Position numbers and translations under genes: made by a program. Below, in pieces: positions 6,022 to 13,401 of a stretch of 17,180 bases of DNA. The DNA is from Phil1 sp964600045 (lineage in GTDB: Bacteria; Bacillota; Clostridia; Christensenellales; CAG-138): NCBI GenBank assembly GCA_964600045.1, contig CAZRHS010000032.1, forward strand, positions 1 to 17,180, written 5' to 3'. The notes beneath the pieces are model-generated. The model had not been told where the DNA came from. It was given only the letters and a program-made list of their open reading frames with translations, and did not search any database. Each line of letters begins with the position of its first letter. Within the stretch, counting starts at the first letter, position 1.

Positions 6022-7296
6022 ATGAGGAAGAGCAGAGAAAACGGCCTGTTCCTGGATATCCCCGACGAGCAGTGGAACGACTGGAAATGGCAAGTTGAGA
6101 ACCGCATTGAAACCCTTGAGGACCTCAAGAAATACATCACCCTTACCGAGGACGAGGAAAAGGGCATAAAGGCTACGCTGGGCAGGCTCCGCATGGCCAT
6201 CACCCCTTACTATCTCTCCCTGATCGATCTTAACAATCCTTACGATCCTATCCGTAAGCAGGCCATACCTACCGAGCATGAGCTTGAGTTCGCCGACTAC
6301 GAGGATGCCGACCCCCTGCACGAGGATATCGACTCCCCCTGCCCCGGCCTTACCCACAGGTATCCCGACCGCGTACTGCTTCTGATCACCGACCAGTGCA
6401 GCATGTACTGCCGTCATTGCACCCGTCGTCGTTTCGCCGGTCAGCATGACTGCGAAGTGGCCAAGAGCCAGATCGACACCTGCATCGACTATGTACGCAA
6501 CCATCCCGAAGTACGCGACGTTCTGCTTTCCGGCGGCGACTGCCTGATGGTAAGCGACGAAATGCTTGACTACATCATCGGCGAGCTGCGCAAGATCCCC
6601 CATGTTGAGATCGTACGTCTCGGCTCCCGTACCCCTGTTGTCATGCCGCAGAGGATCACCCCGCATCTGTGCCAGATACTGAGCAAGTATCACCCCATTT
6701 GGCTGAACACTCACTTCAACCATCCCAACGAAATCACCGAAGAGTCCAAGCGCGCCTGCGAGATGCTGGCTAACGCCGGTATCCCCCTCGGCAACCAGAG
6801 CGTTCTGCTTGCCGGCGTAAACGACTGCGTACACGTAATGCTCAAGCTGGTCAACGAGCTTGTCCGCATCCGCGTCCGTCCTTACTACATCTACGCTTGC
6901 GACCCGTCCCTTGGTCTTAGCCACTTCCGTACCCCTGTTTCCAAGGGTATTGAAATCATGGAAGCCCTGCGCGGCCATACCAGCGGCTACTGCGTACCCA
7001 CCTTCGTGGTCGACGCTCCTGGCGGCGGCGGCAAGACTCCCGTAATGCCCAACTACGTGATAAGCCAGACCCCGCGCAAGGTTATACTGCGCAACTTTGA
7101 GGGCGTTATCACCACTTACACCGAGCCCGAGCATTACAGCAACGTGTGCCATTGCGACGTTTGCGAAGGCAAGCGCAAGGTCGCTCCCAAGACCGGTGTT
7201 GCCGGCCTTGCCCAGGGCACCGCTCAGAAGTATCTCGAGCCCACCAAGCTGCTGCGCAAAGAGCGCTATGCCGACAGGCAGAAGGAACAGAAATAA
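6022..7296 (+). CDS. kamA: L-lysine 2,3-aminomutase
   Basis: This 424-residue radical-SAM, PLP-dependent enzyme interconverts L-lysine and L-beta-lysine, the first step of the pathway. The [4Fe-4S] motif CSMYCRHC gives Cys126, Cys130 and Cys133. The PLP lysine is Lys338 in APGGGGKTPV. Asp294 and Asp331 match the two acids that hold the substrate amino group. Cys269 plus Cys376, Cys378 and Cys381 match the zinc site of the Clostridium subterminale enzyme. Every key residue sits one position later than in that enzyme, so the gene is intact and the assignment to lysine rather than glutamate is strong. ATG 6022 follows GGAG at 6011-6014. A GC-rich hairpin separates it from kamD. Confidence 0.98.
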   Translation: MRKSRENGLFLDIPDEQWNDWKWQVENRIETLEDLKKYITLTEDEEKGIKATLGRLRMAITPYYLSLIDLNNPYDPIRKQAIPTEHELEFADYEDADPLHEDIDSPCPGLTHRYPDRVLLLITDQCSMYCRHCTRRRFAGQHDCEVAKSQIDTCIDYVRNHPEVRDVLLSGGDCLMVSDEMLDYIIGELRKIPHVEIVRLGSRTPVVMPQRITPHLCQILSKYHPIWLNTHFNHPNEITEESKRACEMLANAGIPLGNQSVLLAGVNDCVHVMLKLVNELVRIRVRPYYIYACDPSLGLSHFRTPVSKGIEIMEALRGHTSGYCVPTFVVDAPGGGGKTPVMPNYVISQTPRKVILRNFEGVITTYTEPEHYSNVCHCDVCEGKRKVAPKTGVAGLAQGTAQKYLEPTKLLRKERYADRQKEQK

Positions 7297-7318
7297 TTAC
7301 AAATTCGACCCTTGCTAT

Positions 7319-7342
7319 GGGGGAGGGCTAACACCCTCCCTC
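7319..7342 (+). other. Strong intercistronic hairpin kamA/kamD
   Basis: GGGGGAGGG without its central excess (7319-7327) pairs with CCCTCCCTC (7334-7342), giving a 9-bp stem with one G-U pair and the loop CTAACA. The next bases (ACGGCATTG) are not a T tract. It lies 22 bases after the kamA stop and 29 before the kamD start. Confidence 0.55.
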
Positions 7343-7371
7343 ACGGCATTGAACTTATCGGGAGGTTATAA

Positions 7372-8934
7372 ATGCAGAGCAAACTCAATCTGAATACCGA
7401 GCTTGTTGATCGCGCCCGCCAGTCCGCGGCCCATATCGCCAAGGATACGCAGGAGTTCATCGATCAGCATACCACGGTTACCGTAGAGCGCGCGGTTTGC
7501 CGCCTGCTGGGTATTGACGGCGTTAACGAAATGGACGTCCCCATGCCCAACGTGGTGGTTGATCATCTTATGGCCAATTCCATACTGCCCGTTGGCGCGG
7601 CATGGTACATTGGCAACGCAATGGTAGAAACCGGACTTGATCCGCAGGGTGTGGCCGAGGCCATAGACCGCGGCGAGCTTGACATGAGCAAGCTGCCCGC
7701 CCATAGCGACGATGAAATCCGCGCCGCCATAATGCCCATAGTTGATAAGACCGTAGCGCGCATTAATGAAAACGTTAAGAGCCGCAACGAATATCTCAGC
7801 TGCTTCGGCGACAAGGAAGGCCCCTACCTTTATGTTATAGTCGCCACCGGCAATATATATGAGGATATAACCCAGGCTAAGGCCGCCGCCAAGCAGGGCG
7901 CGGACATTATAGCCGTTATTCGTACCACCGGCCAGAGCCTGCTGGACTACGTGCCTTACGGCGCCACCACAGAGGGCTTCGGCGGTACCTACGCCACCCA
8001 GGAAAACTTCCGCCTGATGCGCGCCGCCCTTGATGAGGTTGGTGAGGAACAGCATCGCTACATTCGCCTGTGCAACTACTGCTCCGGCCTGTGCATGCCT
8101 GAAATCGCCGCCATGGGCGCCCTTGAAAGGCTGGACGTTATGCTTAACGACGCGCTGTACGGAATTCTTTTCCGCGATATAAACATGCAGCGCACCATAG
8201 TTGACCAGTACTTCTCCCGCGTTATAAACGGCTATGCCGGCGTTATAATCAACACGGGCGAGGATAACTACCTTACTACCGACGATGCTATCGCCGCCGC
8301 GCACACCGTGCTCGCTTCCCAGTTCATAAACGAAGCTTTCGCTAAGGAAGCCGGCATGAGGGAAGAGCAGATGGGTCTTGGCCATGCCTTTGAAATGGAT
8401 CCCTCCGTTGAGGATACCTTCCTTTACGAGCTGGCCCAGGCGCAGATGGCCCGCGAAATATTCCCCAACGCGCCGCTTAAATACATGCCGCCTACGAAGT
8501 TCATGACCGGCAATATTTTCCGCGGCCATATACAGGATGCCCTGTTCAACATGGTTACCATACTGACCGGGCAGAAGCTGCACCTGCTGGGCATGCTCAC
8601 CGAGGCCATACATACCCCGTTCATGAGCGACCGCGCGCTTTCAATAGAGAACGCGCAGTACATTTTCCGCACCATGAAGGATCTTGGCGACGAGCTTACC
8701 TACAAGGACGGCGGTATAATTCAGACCCGCGCGAACGAGGTTCTTACCAAGGCTGCCGATCTTCTTGTTGAGATTGAAAAGCTGGGCCTGTTCACCACCA
8801 TCGAAAAGGGCATATTTGCCGATGTAAAGCGTCCTAAGGACGGCGGCAAGGGCCTTGCGGGCGTTGTTGTGAAGGATGATAAGTACTTCAATCCCTTTAT
8901 TGAGGTTATGAAAGGGAAGGTGGCCGGAGAATGA
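7372..8934 (+). CDS. kamD: Beta-lysine 5,6-aminomutase, alpha subunit
   Basis: This is the 520-residue large subunit of the adenosylcobalamin- and PLP-dependent mutase that moves the C6 amino group of beta-lysine to C5, giving 3,5-diaminohexanoate. It forms the PLP-pocket barrel. Arg184, Ser189, Ser238 and Tyr263 fall exactly at the numbered positions that, as I recall, contact PLP in the Clostridium sticklandii structure. The length is close to the 516 residues of that protein. ATG 7372 follows GGGAGG at 7360-7365. The stop overlaps the kamE start by four bases (ATGA, 8931-8934), indicating translational coupling of the two subunits. The kamB/kamC genes often found next to kamDE are not present. 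Confidence 0.97.
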   Translation: MQSKLNLNTELVDRARQSAAHIAKDTQEFIDQHTTVTVERAVCRLLGIDGVNEMDVPMPNVVVDHLMANSILPVGAAWYIGNAMVETGLDPQGVAEAIDRGELDMSKLPAHSDDEIRAAIMPIVDKTVARINENVKSRNEYLSCFGDKEGPYLYVIVATGNIYEDITQAKAAAKQGADIIAVIRTTGQSLLDYVPYGATTEGFGGTYATQENFRLMRAALDEVGEEQHRYIRLCNYCSGLCMPEIAAMGALERLDVMLNDALYGILFRDINMQRTIVDQYFSRVINGYAGVIINTGEDNYLTTDDAIAAAHTVLASQFINEAFAKEAGMREEQMGLGHAFEMDPSVEDTFLYELAQAQMAREIFPNAPLKYMPPTKFMTGNIFRGHIQDALFNMVTILTGQKLHLLGMLTEAIHTPFMSDRALSIENAQYIFRTMKDLGDELTYKDGGIIQTRANEVLTKAADLLVEIEKLGLFTTIEKGIFADVKRPKDGGKGLAGVVVKDDKYFNPFIEVMKGKVAGE

Positions 8935-9722
8935 GCAGCGGACTTTACAATACCCATAAAATAGACTTTGATACCACCCTGGACCTTACCAAGCTGAAGC
9001 CCTATGGCGACACGATGAACGATGGTAAGGTGCAGACCAGCTTCACCCTGCCCGTTAAGGATGATGAGCGCGGTGAGGAGGCAGCCCGCCAGATAGCCAA
9101 GAAGATGGGCCTTGAAGAGCCCAACGTGGCATGGCATATGCCTCTTGATAAGGAATTCACCTTCTATGTTGTTTACGGCAGCTGCGTGCACACCGTGAAC
9201 TACGAGGATATCCACGTTATAACCGTTGAGTCCGACGTTATGAGCATGGAAGCCACCAACGAGTACATTCGCGAGCATATCGGCCGCAAGGTTGTTATGG
9301 TCGGCGCCTCCACCGGTACCGACGCGCACACCGTTGGTATAGACGCTATAATGAACCGCAAGGGCTTTGCCGGCCACTACGGCCTTGAGCGTTACGACAT
9401 GATAGAGGCCTACAACCTGGGTTCCCAGGTGCCCAATGAGGACTTCATAAAGAAGGCCCTTGAGCTGAAGGCCGACGTGCTGCTGGTTTCCCAGACCGTT
9501 ACCCAGAAGGACATTCATATCCAGAACCTGACCAACCTTATAGAGCTTCTCGAGGCCGAAGGCCTGCGCGACAAGTTTGTCGTCTGCTGCGGCGGTCCCC
9601 GTATAACTCACGAGCTGGCCAAGGAGCTTGGCTATGATGCGGGCTTCGGCGCGGGCAAGTACGCGGACGACGTTGCCAGCTTTGCCGTTACCGAAATGGT
9701 AAAGCGCGGACTCGGTAAATAA
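8931..9722 (+). CDS. kamE: Beta-lysine 5,6-aminomutase, beta (B12-binding) subunit
   Basis: This 263-residue small subunit carries the cobalamin and the PLP Schiff-base lysine. The base-off B12 motif DAHTVG gives Asp131, His133 and Gly136, with His133 as the lower cobalt ligand. Lys144, eleven residues later in MNRKG, is the lysine that tethers PLP. Both numbers match the characterised enzyme exactly. The N-terminal ~100 residues form the dimerisation domain and the rest is a Rossmann-like B12 domain ending in GAGKYADDVASF. It overlaps kamD by ATGA and uses a purine-rich site inside the kamD 3' end. It is followed after three bases by the crotonase start. Confidence 0.98.
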   Translation: MSSGLYNTHKIDFDTTLDLTKLKPYGDTMNDGKVQTSFTLPVKDDERGEEAARQIAKKMGLEEPNVAWHMPLDKEFTFYVVYGSCVHTVNYEDIHVITVESDVMSMEATNEYIREHIGRKVVMVGASTGTDAHTVGIDAIMNRKGFAGHYGLERYDMIEAYNLGSQVPNEDFIKKALELKADVLLVSQTVTQKDIHIQNLTNLIELLEAEGLRDKFVVCCGGPRITHELAKELGYDAGFGAGKYADDVASFAVTEMVKRGLGK

Positions 9723-9725
9723 ATA

Positions 9726-10505
9726 ATGGAATTTGTAAAGCTTGAAAAGCGCGGCTACATCGCGCTGCTTAAACTGAACCGGCCCAAGGCGCTGAACGCG
9801 CTGAATACCGCGATGCTCAACGAAATTGAGATGGCCGCGGCAAAGGTTGAAAGGGATTCCAACGTAAGGGTTCTTATAATAACCGGAGAGGGCAGGTCCT
9901 TCGGAGCGGGCGCGGACATTGGCGAGATGGTCGGCCTTACCAAGGCGGAGGCGCAGGCCTTTGCAGATGCCGGACACCGCGCCTTCAAGCGGATTGACGA
10001 TCTGTATATACCCGTTATTGCCGCAATTCACGGCTACGCGCTGGGCGGCGGGCTTGAGCTCGCCCTCTGCTGCGATATAAGGCTTTGCTCCCAGTCCGCC
10101 AAGTTCGGCCAGCCGGAGGTTGGCCTGGGCATAACGCCCGGCTTCGGCGGCACGCAAAGGCTTCCCCGCGTGGTCGGCACATCCAACGCCATGACTCTTA
10201 CCCTTACGGGCAAGCCCGTGGGCGCGGAGGACGCGCTTAGGATGCGGCTGGTGAACAGGGTGTATCCCGATGATGAGCAGCTTATGGACGGCGCGATGGA
10301 AATGGCCGAAACAATAGCCAACAACGCGCCCATAGCCGTGCATTTCTGCAAGGTTGCCATGAGCCGCAGGGTGGACAGGTTCCTTGAGAACGACCTTGAT
10401 TACGAGGCGCAGGTTTTCGGCGAATGCTTTGAAACCGAGGACCAGCGGAACGCCATGACCGCGTTCCTTGCCAAGCGCCCCAAGGCGGAATTCAAAGGAG
10501 AGTAA
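9726..10505 (+). CDS. crt: Enoyl-CoA hydratase (crotonase), probable 3-hydroxybutyryl-CoA dehydratase
   Basis: This 259-residue crotonase-fold enzyme hydrates crotonyl-CoA to 3-hydroxybutyryl-CoA, or the reverse. Both catalytic acids are present: Glu111 in GYALGGGLEL and Glu131 in FGQPEVGLG. The oxyanion-hole stretch SFGAGADI starts at residue 58, and GFGGTQRLPR is typical of short-chain hydratases. Length is normal. The ATG at 9726 is only three bases past the kamE stop with no good ribosome binding site, so it is probably translated by coupling to kamE. With hbd directly downstream it links crotonyl-CoA from Kal to acetoacetyl-CoA. It uses more ATA, AGG and CTT-type codons than kamA or bcd. 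Exact chain-length preference cannot be seen. Confidence 0.9.
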   Translation: MEFVKLEKRGYIALLKLNRPKALNALNTAMLNEIEMAAAKVERDSNVRVLIITGEGRSFGAGADIGEMVGLTKAEAQAFADAGHRAFKRIDDLYIPVIAAIHGYALGGGLELALCCDIRLCSQSAKFGQPEVGLGITPGFGGTQRLPRVVGTSNAMTLTLTGKPVGAEDALRMRLVNRVYPDDEQLMDGAMEMAETIANNAPIAVHFCKVAMSRRVDRFLENDLDYEAQVFGECFETEDQRNAMTAFLAKRPKAEFKGE

Positions 10506-10509
10506 GGAA

Positions 10510-11364
10510 ATGATGAACGAGAAAATAGCCTTGATAGGCGCCGGTACAATGGGCCTTGATATTGCCACGGCGTTCGCAACCGCGGGCGCGAGCGTGGTAG
10601 TCAGGGACATAAACGAAACCATAACCCAGCGGGCGAAGGCAAGGCTTGAGGCATCGCTTGAAAAAAGGGTTGCCAAGGGCAAAATGAGCGGCGAGGAGCG
10701 CGACGGTATACTTAGCCGCGTCAGCTTCACCACTTTGCTTGAGGACTGCAAGGAGGCGGACCTTGTTATAGAGGCCGCTATCGAGCGCGCGGACATTAAA
10801 AAGCAGATTTTCGCGCAGCTTGACGATATTTGCAAGGAAAGCACAATACTTGCCAGCAACACAAGCTCTATTTCCATTACCGATATAGCCTCCGCCACCA
10901 AGCACCCGGAAAGGGTTATCGGAATGCACTTCTTTAACCCCGCGACGGTTATGAAGCTTACCGAGCTTATAAGGGGAGTTTTCACAAGCGACGAAACCTA
11001 TGATAGGACTCGCGCGCTTGCCGAGGCCGCGGGCAAAACGCCCGTGCAGGTAAACGAATGCCCCGGCTTTGTTGTAAACAGGCTCCTCATACCCATGATA
11101 AACGAGGCCATTGGCCTTTGGGCGGAGGGCGTTGCGAGCAAGGAGGATATAGATACGGCCATGAAGCTTGGCTGCAACCATCCCATGGGCCCGCTTGCGC
11201 TTGCCGATATGATTGGGCTTGATACCTGCCTTTACATAATGGAAACGCTTTATAACGAAACGTGCGACAGTAAGTATCGCCCCCACGTGAAGCTTAGGCA
11301 GCTTGTGCGCGCGGGCACGCTTGGCCGCAAAACCGGCAAGGGTATATTTGATTACACTAAATAA
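10510..11364 (+). CDS. hbd: 3-hydroxybutyryl-CoA dehydrogenase
   Basis: This 284-residue NAD(P)-dependent enzyme interconverts 3-hydroxybutyryl-CoA and acetoacetyl-CoA. The Rossmann loop GAGTMG is at residues 10-15. The catalytic site is intact: Asn117 and Ser120 in NTSSIS, His140 in GMHFFNP, and its partner Glu152 in KLTELI. The C-terminal helical domain contains CPGFVVNRLL. ATG 10510 is chosen because AAAGGAG at 10494-10500 is nine bases upstream and the length then matches the ~282-residue clostridial enzyme. A further ATG at 10513 is also possible, and an earlier in-frame ATG at 10468 lies inside crt. It lies four bases after the crt stop. Its role is either to oxidise part of the crotonyl-CoA or to make butyrate from acetyl-CoA. 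Confidence 0.93.
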   Translation: MMNEKIALIGAGTMGLDIATAFATAGASVVVRDINETITQRAKARLEASLEKRVAKGKMSGEERDGILSRVSFTTLLEDCKEADLVIEAAIERADIKKQIFAQLDDICKESTILASNTSSISITDIASATKHPERVIGMHFFNPATVMKLTELIRGVFTSDETYDRTRALAEAAGKTPVQVNECPGFVVNRLLIPMINEAIGLWAEGVASKEDIDTAMKLGCNHPMGPLALADMIGLDTCLYIMETLYNETCDSKYRPHVKLRQLVRAGTLGRKTGKGIFDYTK

Positions 11365-11376
11365 AACGCTTTTAAT
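11348..11376 (+). promoter_or_regulatory. Candidate weak internal promoter before bcd
   Basis: TTGATT (11348-11353) and TTTAAT (11371-11376) are spaced 17 bases apart at the end of hbd and in the A+T-rich 35-base gap. Both hexamers deviate from consensus, so this is only a possibility. If real, it would let bcd-etfBA be made without lysine. Confidence 0.25.
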
Positions 11377-11399
11377 TATAAACTTAAAAGGAGAGAAAG

Positions 11400-12572
11400 A
11401 TGGATTTCAACCTGTCACAGGAGCATCTGATGCTTCGGAATTTGTACCGCAAGTTCGCCGAGACTGAAGTTAAGCCTCTTGCGGAAGAAGTAGACGAGGA
11501 AGAGCGCTTCCCGATGGAAACCGTTGAAAAGCTTGCGCGCTACGGTTTCATGGGCATTCCGTTCCCCACCAAGTACGGCGGAGCGGGCGGAGACGTACTC
11601 GCCTATTCAATGGCCGTGGAAGAGCTGAGCAAGTGCTGCGCTACCACCGGCGTTATAGTTTCTGCTCACACCTCTCTGTGCTGCGCTCCCATTTATGAGA
11701 ACGGCACCGAGGAGCAGAGGATGAAGTATCTGCCCGACCTGCTCGCCGGCAAGAAGATAGGCGCCTTCGGTCTTACCGAACCCAACGCCGGTACCGATGC
11801 TTCCGGTCAGCAGACCACTGCTGTGCTTGACGGTGATCACTACGTGCTCAACGGCACCAAGATCTTCATCACCAACGCCGGCTACGCGAGTGTATACATT
11901 ATATTCGCAATGACCAACAAGGCTCTCGGCAACAAGGGCATTTCCGCCTTTATAGTCGAAAAGGACTTCCCCGGCTTCTCCGTAGGCAAGAAGGAAAAGA
12001 AGATGGGTATCCGCGGCAGCGCCACCTGCGAGCTGATCATGGATAACTGCATAGTTCCCAAGGAGAACCTGCTCGGTAAGGAAGGCCAGGGCTTCGCAAT
12101 CGCCATGAAGACTCTTGACGGCGGCCGTATCGGTATCGCCAGCCAGGCTCTGGGCATTGGCGAGGGCGCCGTGGAAGAGACCATTAAGTATGTTCAGGAG
12201 CGCAAGCAGTTCGGCAAGCGCCTGTCCCAGATGCAGAACACTCAGTTCCAGATCGCGGACATGCACACCCGCATGAAGGCCGCTCAGTTCCTGGTATACT
12301 CCGCCGCTTGCAAGAAGCAGGCGTATGTAGAGCTTGAGATGGCCGGCAAGAAGGGCGAAAGCTACTCTGCCGATGCCGCTATGGCCAAGCTTTTCGCTGC
12401 GGAAGCCGCCAGCGACGTTACCCGCAGGGCTGTACAGCTCTTCGGCGGTTACGGCTACACCCGTGAATATCCCGTTGAGCGCATGATGCGCGACGCGAAG
12501 ATAACTGAGATTTACGAAGGCACCAGCGAAGTTCAGCGCATGGTTATCGCGTCCAAGCTCGGCGTGAAGTAA
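11400..12572 (+). CDS. bcd: Butyryl-CoA dehydrogenase (short-chain acyl-CoA dehydrogenase)
   Basis: This 390-residue FAD enzyme reduces crotonyl-CoA to butyryl-CoA in partnership with EtfBA. Acyl-CoA dehydrogenase signatures are present: the FAD/substrate region GAFGLTEPNAGTDASG (about residues 121-136), the FAD-contact motif LFGGYGYTREYPVERMMRD, and the catalytic base Glu373 in IYEGTSEVQR near the C terminus. Its position directly before etfB (10-base gap) matches clostridial Bcd-Etf complexes. That arrangement favours a reductive butyryl-CoA role over a degradative one. ATG 11400 follows AAAGGAG at 11387-11393. Length is typical. Codon use returns to the strongly biased pattern of the first four operon genes. 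Confidence 0.94.
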   Translation: MDFNLSQEHLMLRNLYRKFAETEVKPLAEEVDEEERFPMETVEKLARYGFMGIPFPTKYGGAGGDVLAYSMAVEELSKCCATTGVIVSAHTSLCCAPIYENGTEEQRMKYLPDLLAGKKIGAFGLTEPNAGTDASGQQTTAVLDGDHYVLNGTKIFITNAGYASVYIIFAMTNKALGNKGISAFIVEKDFPGFSVGKKEKKMGIRGSATCELIMDNCIVPKENLLGKEGQGFAIAMKTLDGGRIGIASQALGIGEGAVEETIKYVQERKQFGKRLSQMQNTQFQIADMHTRMKAAQFLVYSAACKKQAYVELEMAGKKGESYSADAAMAKLFAAEAASDVTRRAVQLFGGYGYTREYPVERMMRDAKITEIYEGTSEVQRMVIASKLGVK

Positions 12573-12582
12573 GGAGATTAAC

Positions 12583-13383
12583 ATGAAAGTTATAGTATGT
12601 GTAAAACAGGTTCCCGATACTTCCGGTAAGGTTGCCGTCAAGGCCGACGGTACTCTGGATCGTGCTTCCATGCAGACCATCACCAATCCGGACGATATGA
12701 ACGCCGTTGAGGCCGCCCTTAAGCTTAAGGACGCTACCGGCTGCAAGGTTGTTGTTGTTTCCATGGGTCCTCCCCCGGCAATGGGCATGCTGCGTGAGCT
12801 GCTGGCCATGGGTGCCGATGAGGGCGTTCTGATAAGCGGTCGTGAGTTCGGCGGCAGCGATACCTACGCTACCAGCCAGATCATAGCTGCCGGCATCAAC
12901 AAGATCGGTGTTGAGGCGGACGACGTTATAATGTGCGGCCGTCAGGCAATCGATGGCGATACCGCTCAGGTTGGTCCCCAGATAGCTGAAAAGCTGCATC
13001 TGCCCCAGGTCACCTATGCCGCGGATATCCAGAAGACCGGCGATACCCTTACCATCAGGCGCGCGCTTGAGGATGGTTACATGACCATCAAGGTAAAGAC
13101 CCCCTGCCTTATCACCTGCATCAAGGAGCTCAACGAGCCCCGTTACATGAGCGTTGGCGGCGTATACGAAAGCTTCAAGAAGCCCATCGAGATATTCGAC
13201 TACAACACTCTTAAGGACGATCCCCTGATCGACCCGACCACCATCGGCCTCAAGGGCTCTCCCACCAACATTCTGACCTCCTTCACCCCTCCCCAGAAGG
13301 GCGCAGGCCAGATGCTTGAGGGCAGCGACATGGCTACCTGCGAAGGCCTTGCCGAAACGCTTGCCGCCAAGCACATTATCTAA
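12583..13383 (+). CDS. etfB: Electron transfer flavoprotein, beta subunit (bifurcating type)
   Basis: This 266-residue subunit holds the flavin that receives NADH electrons in clostridial Bcd-EtfAB. The motif GRQAIDGDTAQVGP at residues 119-132 is characteristic of electron-bifurcating EtfB, where FAD replaces AMP. The N terminus MKVIVCVKQVPDT is family-typical. Its ribosome binding site AAGGAG (12571-12576) overlaps the bcd stop codon, so bcd and etfB are tightly linked. Bifurcation, meaning exergonic crotonyl-CoA reduction driving ferredoxin reduction by NADH, is inferred from the motif and the bcd linkage, not proven. No ferredoxin or Rnf gene lies in the window to take those electrons. Confidence 0.95.
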   Translation: MKVIVCVKQVPDTSGKVAVKADGTLDRASMQTITNPDDMNAVEAALKLKDATGCKVVVVSMGPPPAMGMLRELLAMGADEGVLISGREFGGSDTYATSQIIAAGINKIGVEADDVIMCGRQAIDGDTAQVGPQIAEKLHLPQVTYAADIQKTGDTLTIRRALEDGYMTIKVKTPCLITCIKELNEPRYMSVGGVYESFKKPIEIFDYNTLKDDPLIDPTTIGLKGSPTNILTSFTPPQKGAGQMLEGSDMATCEGLAETLAAKHII

Positions 13384-13401
13384 GGAGAAAGGAGAACAAA
13401 C

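Noticed and set aside
10468..10509. Longer Hbd start at ATG 10468
   Set aside because: It lies inside crt, adds residues absent from the family, and the AAAGGAG at 10494-10500 fits ATG 10510.
8721..10985. A 754-codon open frame on the minus strand opposite kamD, kamE, crt and hbd
   Set aside because: It lies antisense to genes with intact catalytic motifs, has no family signature, and results from the biased codon use of the sense strand. The same holds for the long antisense frames at 12544-14379, 11607-12809, 7366-8613, 5935-7152 and 4871-5845.
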